A stretch of 64,000 bases of DNA from a virus. Position 1 is the stretch's first letter; every line of letters starts with the position of its first letter. The translations under genes and the position numbers were made by a program. The notes under the pieces were generated by a model. It saw nothing but the letters and a program-made list of their open reading frames with translations, was not told the DNA's origin and did not search any database. The DNA lies in the IMG/VR virus record IMGVR_UViG_3300030019_000028, positions 1 through 64,000 of that record. The stretch is one strand, 5' to 3'. Below are positions 54,653 to 63,321 of the stretch, in pieces.

Positions 54653-57600
54653 ATGGCATGTACACTAACGTTCACTTTAGGTGGAATAAAATATAATATA
54701 CCTGCAGAAGGTAATCTTGCTGATTATGACGGAAAAAACCTCACAGATATATTAGGATCTTTAGATTCTCATACACAAATTAATTTATTAGAGAATATTT
54801 TAAAATATTCTAACATTCAGCCGTATGATTATGAAGAAAATCCAACTGTAACTAATTTAATAGCTTCTAATAATATTCCGAATATTAGTGTAAGCAAGTT
54901 AACAGAAAAATTAGGAGATTTAGTTTTACCTGATGGATCTAATCATTTTAAATTACGTCAAGTAGTTTTAAGTATGTTAAATGAAAAGACTGATAAAATA
55001 TCTTTAGTTTCTGCACAAATCACAGATGGTTCCAAAAAAGGACATGGAGTATTTATTTCACAAACTGGAAGTATCTATGTGCATGCTAAACCTAATGATA
55101 AAATTGATACTCTTGAGGATTATTTTTTAGGAAAGGATAGCAAAGTCTTACTAGAACGTCTTGCTCATGAATTAACTCATAGTAAATTAGATGCATTAAT
55201 GGTTAATCAACCAGAACTTGCCAAGGAATTAGTTGAGGAATGGAATTCAAAAAAAGGAGGATTATCTGATGAATTTAAGAGTATTAAAAGTAGTATTGAC
55301 AAGTTAAAAACAAATGAAGCAAAAGCAAACGAAATTATTGCTTATTACTTTAGTGATTTCCAATTACAAGGGGCTTATCAAAGTAAAACACTAGAAGATG
55401 CTTTTAAAAGTATGGTTTCAAATATAATTCCATTAGAAACAATAGTTTCTACTTCTACTCCTGGCTATTTTGATTCTTCCAATCCATATGAGGATTATGA
55501 CCATTCTAGATATAAGAATCATTGGGATGATCCTGTTTGGCAATATAGACATCCTGAATTAGAACCTCCATTCACAGGAGATACTAATGCTTCTCTTCAA
55601 AAAATGGTTGCAGAGATAGATCCAACTTCTGAGAATTACCAAGCAGATAAAGCTAAACAAATCTTAGCTAGATTTAATGCTAATACCTCTGATATTCAAG
55701 AAAATTCTGAATTTAAATACCAGAAATATGATGTTTCTTATGGAGCACCTATTGTTATTGATGATTTTAATAGAGATATTCAAATCTTAAGATTAGCAGA
55801 AAATGACTTGGTATTAGTAAGTAAAGATATCTTCCTAAATCCCAAAACAAAAGAATGGGAAGCTAGGCCTACTAAAAAAGGTGAGGAAAAGTCTTCATAT
55901 CGTCCTGTTATTAGTACTTATATTAATGCTAATAATGAAGTAATGATTAATCTACCTATTAAAGATGGTAGTGGTAAAACATATTCTCTACCAGCTAAGT
56001 TTGTAGAAAGTTTACGTAAATATGATGGAGATTTAATAGATACTCCTTATAATAAAGAAAAAGCTAAAGAATATGCAGATTGGATGGTTGCTAATGTAAA
56101 TTCAGCATATGGTGATGATCCTGCCGATAGTTCTATAATTAGAACTATAGATATTACTTCTAAAACTGGAAAAAGCTTTCAAATTTCAGTGGCTTCTAAC
56201 TATGAATCTTATGGATTTAAATTTTATAACCAAGAATCTGCTAGAGAAATCTATGATGGAGCTGAAGTTGGAGATGTAGTTAAAGTGTTTATAAAAGAAA
56301 AAGGAGATAAGAAAGCGGGAGGATATCGCGCTAAAATACTACGTAAATTTGGAAACTCAGTTGAAGTAGTTACTTCTAAAGGTGCTGTACTTATTGTAAA
56401 ACCCTCTGCTATCAATGAGGTAATCTATTTAAAAGAAAATCATCCAGACTTTTTATCACAAGTAGAAAATATTGATAAAGGGACTATTAGCCAAGATCTT
56501 ATTGATGATGGTAATAGTCAATTTAGAAAATATCGTAAAGTAAATTTTGTATCACAAAATAAAAAAGATGGGGAATTTCAAGATAAGATTAATGATTATT
56601 TTGATATTTATTCAAAAGAAGATTCTGCTATTAAAGTAGAGAGACGTCGCGCTGAAGTTAAAAAACTTAAAGCCGGAGATCTTATAAAGGTTAAATGGTA
56701 TTACACAGATACAAAAACTAAAGAAGATAGAGAAGTGTCACACTGGTATCCAGTAGTTACTAAAACCTCTGATTTAGTTTACTATTACAATTCTACTTCT
56801 GAGAAAGTATCTTCTGTGAATATTTTAGATGGTAAAGGATATGAAATCTATGGATTAGCTATAAATAATACAAATTCTTCTAAATTATTTGATGAATTTA
56901 ATGAAATCAGAAAAAGTATAGAAGGATTACGTAGAGATGATACTGGTACATTACTCTCAGATGATGCTATTAAAAATAACTTAGGAGAAGCTCTTAGAAA
57001 TGCAGAACCATCTAGTTTACAAGACATTTATCATATCACAGAAATAGAAGATGTAGATGAAGTAGCAGCTGGAGAAGATAATGACCTTAAATTATCAGTA
57101 TCTCAAGTACAAAGAGGTAGTATTGTTAAAGCCTATGTATTTGATATAGATGAAGAAGGTAGAGACAAAAAAACTAAAATTTATAAATGGTTTGTAGTAA
57201 CTGGCTTTGATGAAAACACTGGAAGACCTATATGTGTTACACAAACTAAAGATAAAAATGGTAAAACTGGTGTATATAAAGAATATCCAATTGAATTTCA
57301 GAATATTAAAGCAATAGGTCATAGATTAACTGATAATGCTGATTTAGGAATTTATGGAAATAAAACTCTAAAAGAATACTTAGATAAGTTAAGAAAAACT
57401 TTTGATACTATTAGTGAACCTATTTTTATTACTCAAGCTGAAACTCCTAAATATGAGAGATCAAATAGAACTTTTAACACAGCTTTATATGGTTTACTTA
57501 AAAACGGAAAGATGGGTTATGCAGTGTCTGATAAATATGTAATAGAACAATTTAAAGATAAGACTGATTTTGAAGAATGGAAGAAAAATACACCAGAAGC

Positions 57601-58837
57601 TAAAGGATTAACCTGGACTTATACTGAACCTAAGTTGTATATTTTAAGAGGTAAACAATATATGAAGAAACTCTATATGAATTACTTAGAAGTACACGGT
57701 TTACTTAATTATGAACCCAACATACATGATAGTGTAAGAATTGGTGATATAGTTACTGAAACATGGAAGTACCAAGGAGATGATGTTAAAATGGACTCTA
57801 TGATTACTGCTAAAACTCCTACAGGATTATGGGTGGAACGTTTAGGAAAAAGTCCTTCAGGGGATTCTATTTCGGTTAGAAAAAAGATATATAGACATAG
57901 AGAAGGAGTTGAATATCCTCAGATCTCAGATGTATACTTACATAAAAAACGTGATACTACCTCAACTTCTAGAGAAGACGCTAAAAGTAGACAAACTAAT
58001 CTTTTAATTGGTAATACTCAGTATGAAGAGAAGATTAAAAATCTAGATCAGGAAACTAAAGAAAGAAAAGCAAGTACTTTAAAAAAACCACTTAAAGCTT
58101 CTTTAGATACTGATAATTTCTATAAGAGTAGAGATTCGGAAAGTAAGATTATGGAAATTGTAGATAAACTACAATCTACTTATAATGTGCCTATTATAAT
58201 GCTTAGAACTAATGAGATTGCTCAAAGTTTTGGTGATATTTTAGGAACTGATGCTACTAAAGTTAGAGGATTTATAAATGAGGGTAAAGTTTATATAAAT
58301 TTAGATAAAGCTTCTTCTGCAGAACCTCTACATGAGATGGCACATATTATATTAGAGAGTATTAAAGCCAATGACTATAATTTATATCAAACGGTTATTA
58401 ATTCTGTTAAGTCTCATCCATACTATGATGCTATAGCTAAAAATTATCCTAATAGGGCCCCGGAAGACTTAGATGAAGAAGTATTTGTTTCTATTTTTGG
58501 AGAAAAATATAGAACAGTTACTCATAATCAATATAATAAGTCTTGGTATGATCAAAATGAAAGTATATTTACAAATATCTGGAATTATATGAAAAATACT
58601 TTTGCTTCTATTTTTGACAATAAATCTATCTTGGATATTCCAAATGAAAAGCTTGCTATGATGCCTTTAGACGAATTAATTAGTACCTTTGGGGACAATT
58701 TGATGGAAGGTAAATTTAAACACGTTTTAAATTATGATACATCAACTCTTGAGAGAAAAGTGACCAATTTAAAGACAAATCTTTTATCAAATGAAGATGA
58801 ATCAGAAAGTTACCTTAGAAAAACTTGTAATACTTAA
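54653..58837 (+). CDS. Giant protein (1394 residues) with two HExxH metallopeptidase motifs and SH3-like repeats
   Basis: Two separate zinc-peptidase motifs are visible. The first, LAHELTHSKLDAL, has His172-Glu173 and His176, with a possible third ligand in NEAKANEIIAYYF about 55 residues on. The second, EPLHEMAHIILES, has His1227-Glu1228 and His1231, with the acidic DEEVFVSIFGE at 1274-1284, a typical gluzincin arrangement. Between them are four similar beta modules beginning near 534 (GDVVKVFIKE), 672 (GDLIKVKWYY), 815 (RGSIVKAYVFD) and 1028 (GDIVTETWKY), each with the look of an SH3/KOW barrel. Phage giant proteins with peptidases may process packaged polyproteins or attack host proteins. 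No separate prohead protease is visible in the window, so a maturation role is possible. It starts one base after the upstream stop. Confidence 0.75.
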   Translation: MACTLTFTLGGIKYNIPAEGNLADYDGKNLTDILGSLDSHTQINLLENILKYSNIQPYDYEENPTVTNLIASNNIPNISVSKLTEKLGDLVLPDGSNHFKLRQVVLSMLNEKTDKISLVSAQITDGSKKGHGVFISQTGSIYVHAKPNDKIDTLEDYFLGKDSKVLLERLAHELTHSKLDALMVNQPELAKELVEEWNSKKGGLSDEFKSIKSSIDKLKTNEAKANEIIAYYFSDFQLQGAYQSKTLEDAFKSMVSNIIPLETIVSTSTPGYFDSSNPYEDYDHSRYKNHWDDPVWQYRHPELEPPFTGDTNASLQKMVAEIDPTSENYQADKAKQILARFNANTSDIQENSEFKYQKYDVSYGAPIVIDDFNRDIQILRLAENDLVLVSKDIFLNPKTKEWEARPTKKGEEKSSYRPVISTYINANNEVMINLPIKDGSGKTYSLPAKFVESLRKYDGDLIDTPYNKEKAKEYADWMVANVNSAYGDDPADSSIIRTIDITSKTGKSFQISVASNYESYGFKFYNQESAREIYDGAEVGDVVKVFIKEKGDKKAGGYRAKILRKFGNSVEVVTSKGAVLIVKPSAINEVIYLKENHPDFLSQVENIDKGTISQDLIDDGNSQFRKYRKVNFVSQNKKDGEFQDKINDYFDIYSKEDSAIKVERRRAEVKKLKAGDLIKVKWYYTDTKTKEDREVSHWYPVVTKTSDLVYYYNSTSEKVSSVNILDGKGYEIYGLAINNTNSSKLFDEFNEIRKSIEGLRRDDTGTLLSDDAIKNNLGEALRNAEPSSLQDIYHITEIEDVDEVAAGEDNDLKLSVSQVQRGSIVKAYVFDIDEEGRDKKTKIYKWFVVTGFDENTGRPICVTQTKDKNGKTGVYKEYPIEFQNIKAIGHRLTDNADLGIYGNKTLKEYLDKLRKTFDTISEPIFITQAETPKYERSNRTFNTALYGLLKNGKMGYAVSDKYVIEQFKDKTDFEEWKKNTPEAKGLTWTYTEPKLYILRGKQYMKKLYMNYLEVHGLLNYEPNIHDSVRIGDIVTETWKYQGDDVKMDSMITAKTPTGLWVERLGKSPSGDSISVRKKIYRHREGVEYPQISDVYLHKKRDTTSTSREDAKSRQTNLLIGNTQYEEKIKNLDQETKERKASTLKKPLKASLDTDNFYKSRDSESKIMEIVDKLQSTYNVPIIMLRTNEIAQSFGDILGTDATKVRGFINEGKVYINLDKASSAEPLHEMAHIILESIKANDYNLYQTVINSVKSHPYYDAIAKNYPNRAPEDLDEEVFVSIFGEKYRTVTHNQYNKSWYDQNESIFTNIWNYMKNTFASIFDNKSILDIPNEKLAMMPLDELISTFGDNLMEGKFKHVLNYDTSTLERKVTNLKTNLLSNEDESESYLRKTCNT

Positions 58838-58847
58838 AATAATATAA

Positions 58848-61800
58848 ATGAGTAAATGTAAATTCACCTTAACAGTAAAAGGTAATAATATAGAATTTGA
58901 TACTGAAGAACAATTAAATTCATATCTTAAAACCAATTATGACACTCTTTCTAGAGGTCATATTGGCGGAGATGTGGAATTATCTACTGTATTAGAAGGG
59001 AAAGAAAAGACAAAATTAGAACAAACTGTGGCTAAATTACAAACCATTGCTTCAAAGACTCCTGAGATAACTACTGTAGAGTTTAACGAGAATGGTGAGA
59101 GAGTAATTAAATCAGCCTATGAAGGTGTTACTAAAAGAATAAAGCGTCTTGCAAAAGCCGGGGGATTACCTGTGACTTATTATGATGAAAAAAATTATAT
59201 TGATAATAGATTGATTCAAATACGAAGCGCACTTCGTAGGGGGGTAGGTCCGGAAACTTTAAAGGCAGACTATGCTAATATTATCTCTAAATTTACCACA
59301 GGAGTTGAGCAATTAAAAGGAGCAGAGTCTGAAACTTATGATAAGCTAACTAAAGCTCTTATTATGCCTTTAATTATTAAAGAACAGGCACAAAGAAAAT
59401 TATTGGGAACATTTGGAACAAACTTACATAGAATGGCAGAGACATACTTTGCAAACAGATTAGAAAACTCAGATAAGTCTTTTTCCATTGGTAATTTCCC
59501 CGCAGGTATTACAAATCTTTCTACAGAAGGAAAAGAAAATTATTTACAGTATTTAAAAGAATTAACTAACTTTTTAAAGTCAGAACATGGAGATGATGTA
59601 GTTCTTCTCCCAGAATATAAAATATTTGATGATGCTACCAAATTAGTAGGAATTATTGACTTATTAGCAATAGATAGTATGGGTAAAGTTCATATTTATG
59701 ACTTTAAAGCCTCATATAAAGATCCTTCTGATTGGCATTCAGCTAAACAGATTGAATTTAAATATCAATTAGGCATTTATTCTAATATGTTGAAAAATAA
59801 AGGATTTGATGTACGTGGAATACAGGTTTTACCTATTACCATGCTTGATATTAATTTTGATGATGAAACTATTCCAAGATTAGCCGAACATCTTCCTTTT
59901 GATGCAAGTCCCTCTGAAGATATTAAATATAATATCAATAATAGTGTTATTCCTTTAACAACTGCTGCTTTCTTTGAATCTACATCTAATAGTCATGCTA
60001 TTATCACTGAAAATCTAAAAAAGGCTTGGGGATACAATTTAAAATTAAAATCATCCTACGCTAATGTTCAAGCTTTTAAAGATAGTAGTAGAGTTACAAC
60101 TGATATAAATAAACCTGGAGTATTCACTTTCTGGGATAATATTAAACGTAAGTTTATTGATAATACTGCTGAGAGTTTAGATAAAAACATTGAGAATTAC
60201 TTAAAATCAGAAGCTGAGGCAACCTCTTCTGAGTTACTCCGTTTTAAAGATTGGATGATTGCCTCTATTGCTGGGAAAAAACAACTTATAGACTTCAAAA
60301 GAAGAAGTGAGATAGGTAATATTCATATGGTAAGAGCTTTTGAAAAATATACTAAAGGAGGATGGACTTTAGTTGCAGATGATGCAGATCTAGATAGTTT
60401 AGGACTTTTAATGTTTGTAAATGAATCTAATAAGTCCGTAGAATTTGTATCTTATACAGTAAATGCTTTAAATAAAAAGGTTAAACTTCCAATTGGTTCT
60501 ACTATAGTAGGAAACTTTATTTCTGATGGTAAAGGACTTGAATTACCTGATTTATTACCAGCTACAAATGGCAACATAGAATTATTAAAGACTTATTTCT
60601 ATATTAATGAAAATGCAGAAAAATTAAAAGATTTTACTGTAGGTAGAGTTATGGCTTATAATCCAATTAATTCTGAATTTGTAGTAAATAACAATGATGT
60701 GCTTAAAACTAATTTTGGATATTTAATCTCTAGATTAGAAGGTAAAAATACAACTTTAGAAGTAAATACTACTGATAAATTATTAGCTCTTCATAATCAA
60801 TTTGTTGAAATTATAACTGAACCTTCTACTTCACAATCAGAAAAAGATTTAGTGAATAAATACTTAACCACTTTAAATGATTACCAGAACACTGGCCGTA
60901 TGGAGAGTCTTAAAATTATACAAAAAGATTTACATATGTTATTGAACAAATATGGTCAACATAAAGTAAATAGTTTTATGTTATTTGAGGAAAAACTCTA
61001 TGGTATGATCAGTGAGGCTATTGTAGCAGAAGCTGACTTAAGAATTTCTACCTCAGAAAAAGATATTCCTAAATATAGTGCAAATGGTACTATGCTTTCT
61101 AATCCTGGAAGTATTGGCTCTCGTAATTTACGTGTATTTGTGGATGTAATTAAGTTATCTATGCATAAAATACGTAGAAGACAAACTGAATTCAAAGCAA
61201 CTAACGTTGAGATCTTTGATAAGTATCTAACTTCTAAAGGAAAAACTAATTTACGTAGAGCTACTGTTGGAGACAACATTAGGGCTTATGATTCTTTGTT
61301 TGAGGGAAATTCTCCTAATAAAGAACTTATTTTAAAGAATCCATATGATAAAAATACTCCACTAAATAATGAGGAAAGAGAATTTTTAAAGTATTTCTTA
61401 AAAGAAATTAATTTTAGAAGATTTAACACTCAATCTCTTGATTCTGAAACAGCTCAAGACATGATTTCAAGTAAGGAATGGTTTAAATTGCCTTTATTAA
61501 GAGCATCTAGTTCTTCAAAAGCTTCTAATATGAGTCTTAAAGGATTAAGAGATGCTACTACAGAAAATTGGAATAGTTTCTTAAATACTAATCACTTATT
61601 TGATGAGAAAGATGAACAAGCTGTAAAAAACAGAAGTGAGGATATGTTTACTATGTTTAATGAGTTTAATTTTCATGCACATCCTGATGCTCGTATGAAA
61701 TTGATCGAGCAGCAGAGTCCTAATGCATTTGAAACTAATTTAGAGAGAGTTTTAGACAATTTTGTATTTTCCGCTATTAGAAAAGAAGAATATGATGACA

Positions 61801-63278
61801 TGTTACCTATTGCTAATGCTGTACGTACTACTATCGCTTATAATGGATTTGGAGTAAACATTCCAGTTCCTAATGCCTTAGAATTTATGGATAAGTACTC
61901 ACAAGCAGCTGTTTTCAATGAAAAATCTATACCACCTGAATTAAGAGGAGTATACAAAGGGATTAGTATAATTAAGGATATTACTAGTAAAATGAACTTA
62001 GGTATTAACCCATTAAGTGGTTTTGTTAATACTTTACAGGGTTTATGGGGTAATGTGTCTAGAATTACTGCTGGTAAGTACCCAAACATGTTCGGAAAAG
62101 AAGATTATTTTTGGGCTTTGAATCATTTTTGCAAAGATTCCTCTGAATCTATGACTAAATTGACTGTTTTGGAGAATTTAAACATGATTTATGGTATCAA
62201 TAATATGGATATTAATATCCTCTCAGAGGTCATGTCAAAGAATAATAGTGGTCTTTTAAACTTCAAATCCAAGTATTTATACTGGATGGCGTATGCTCCT
62301 GACTATTTTAATCGTATGACTCTTTTTATTGCTCAAATGCATAAAGATGGTTGTTTTGAAGCTCATAAGATGGTTGGAAACCAAATGGTATATGATTGGA
62401 CACTTGATAAAAGATTCTCTGAGTATGCTAAAGGAAACACTTCACACCCAGACTATAATAATCAATTCTCTTTATATATGGCTGTTTTAGCTGATTTTAA
62501 TAAAGAAGGGTATGCCTTAACAAAAGGACAAGCACTACCTTATGCTTATACTGGAGCGCAAAGAGAGAGTATGAAAATGTTCTCTGATAGTATTCATGGT
62601 TACTATGACCATGAAAGTAAAACACTTGCAAATAATACTATTTTAGGGGTTTTATTCTTTCAGTTTAAGACCTGGATTACTGCTAAAAAAGATCAATGGG
62701 CTCTTCATCCTGATACATATGCTATTGGGGATTATGGACCACTTGTCTTAGATGGGGTAAAGCAATTTATAGATAAAGATGGAAATCAGACTACTGAAGA
62801 TACTGGTATGCCTATGATGAAAATGCAAGGCTCTTTTCAAGAGGGTATATTATATTCATTAAAAGGTATGGCTCAAGATTTTCAAGAAGCTAAATGGGAT
62901 ATTGGTAAATTATGGGAAATGACGAAAGAACATCCTGAGAGAATGTCTAATATGAAATTAATGCTTTTTGATTTAGGAGTAGTTATAGCTATGGCAATTA
63001 CAACAGGTCTTATTGATTGGGATCAACTAAAAAAAGATGACACTTATGCTTATACTATGTATAGAGCCATTATCAGATCTAGTTCAGATTTAAATGTTTT
63101 AAATAACGTTACCACTGTATTAGATATGAAAAAGTCACCATTTATGTCGTTTAACTATATGGGAGATTTAATTTATGGGATGGGACCTGTATTAACAGGT
63201 GATCAAGATTTCTCTAAATATCTCTTCACAAATACTGGTCTTTTGAGGCCGTTTACACCGCTGCTTGCAACAAAGTAA
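58848..63278 (+). CDS. Giant protein (1476 residues) with PD-(D/E)XK nuclease domain and long membrane-active-looking C-terminus
   Basis: An N-terminal PD-(D/E)XK nuclease of RecB/Cas4 type is clear: GTNLHRMAETYF (His194), LLPEYKIF (Glu256), GIIDLLAID (Asp271), IYDFKAS (Asp285, Lys287) and the following YQLGIYSNML (QxxxY-like motif). These residues form the metal site for DNA cleavage. The middle is helical and unrecognised. The last ~450 residues hold aromatic and hydrophobic helices (GVLFFQFKTWITAKKDQW; LMLFDLGVVIAMAITTGLI near 1370-1388) like those of phage injected proteins. Nuclease action could serve host DNA breakdown or processing of incoming DNA. It is the last gene of the array, ended by a bidirectional terminator. 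Confidence 0.75.
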   Translation: MSKCKFTLTVKGNNIEFDTEEQLNSYLKTNYDTLSRGHIGGDVELSTVLEGKEKTKLEQTVAKLQTIASKTPEITTVEFNENGERVIKSAYEGVTKRIKRLAKAGGLPVTYYDEKNYIDNRLIQIRSALRRGVGPETLKADYANIISKFTTGVEQLKGAESETYDKLTKALIMPLIIKEQAQRKLLGTFGTNLHRMAETYFANRLENSDKSFSIGNFPAGITNLSTEGKENYLQYLKELTNFLKSEHGDDVVLLPEYKIFDDATKLVGIIDLLAIDSMGKVHIYDFKASYKDPSDWHSAKQIEFKYQLGIYSNMLKNKGFDVRGIQVLPITMLDINFDDETIPRLAEHLPFDASPSEDIKYNINNSVIPLTTAAFFESTSNSHAIITENLKKAWGYNLKLKSSYANVQAFKDSSRVTTDINKPGVFTFWDNIKRKFIDNTAESLDKNIENYLKSEAEATSSELLRFKDWMIASIAGKKQLIDFKRRSEIGNIHMVRAFEKYTKGGWTLVADDADLDSLGLLMFVNESNKSVEFVSYTVNALNKKVKLPIGSTIVGNFISDGKGLELPDLLPATNGNIELLKTYFYINENAEKLKDFTVGRVMAYNPINSEFVVNNNDVLKTNFGYLISRLEGKNTTLEVNTTDKLLALHNQFVEIITEPSTSQSEKDLVNKYLTTLNDYQNTGRMESLKIIQKDLHMLLNKYGQHKVNSFMLFEEKLYGMISEAIVAEADLRISTSEKDIPKYSANGTMLSNPGSIGSRNLRVFVDVIKLSMHKIRRRQTEFKATNVEIFDKYLTSKGKTNLRRATVGDNIRAYDSLFEGNSPNKELILKNPYDKNTPLNNEEREFLKYFLKEINFRRFNTQSLDSETAQDMISSKEWFKLPLLRASSSSKASNMSLKGLRDATTENWNSFLNTNHLFDEKDEQAVKNRSEDMFTMFNEFNFHAHPDARMKLIEQQSPNAFETNLERVLDNFVFSAIRKEEYDDMLPIANAVRTTIAYNGFGVNIPVPNALEFMDKYSQAAVFNEKSIPPELRGVYKGISIIKDITSKMNLGINPLSGFVNTLQGLWGNVSRITAGKYPNMFGKEDYFWALNHFCKDSSESMTKLTVLENLNMIYGINNMDINILSEVMSKNNSGLLNFKSKYLYWMAYAPDYFNRMTLFIAQMHKDGCFEAHKMVGNQMVYDWTLDKRFSEYAKGNTSHPDYNNQFSLYMAVLADFNKEGYALTKGQALPYAYTGAQRESMKMFSDSIHGYYDHESKTLANNTILGVLFFQFKTWITAKKDQWALHPDTYAIGDYGPLVLDGVKQFIDKDGNQTTEDTGMPMMKMQGSFQEGILYSLKGMAQDFQEAKWDIGKLWEMTKEHPERMSNMKLMLFDLGVVIAMAITTGLIDWDQLKKDDTYAYTMYRAIIRSSSDLNVLNNVTTVLDMKKSPFMSFNYMGDLIYGMGPVLTGDQDFSKYLFTNTGLLRPFTPLLATK

Positions 63279-63320
63279 AAAAATAGCCCCTTAGAAATTT
63301 CTTTCTAAGGGGCTTTTAAT
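63279..63320. terminator. Bidirectional terminator between convergent genes
   Basis: A perfect 13-bp stem (63285-63297, AGCCCCTTAGAAA, with 63302-63314, TTTCTAAGGGGCT) has an A-rich left flank and a T-rich right flank, so it serves both the + strand array and the - strand lysozyme gene. Confidence 0.92.
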
Positions 63321-63321
63321 T

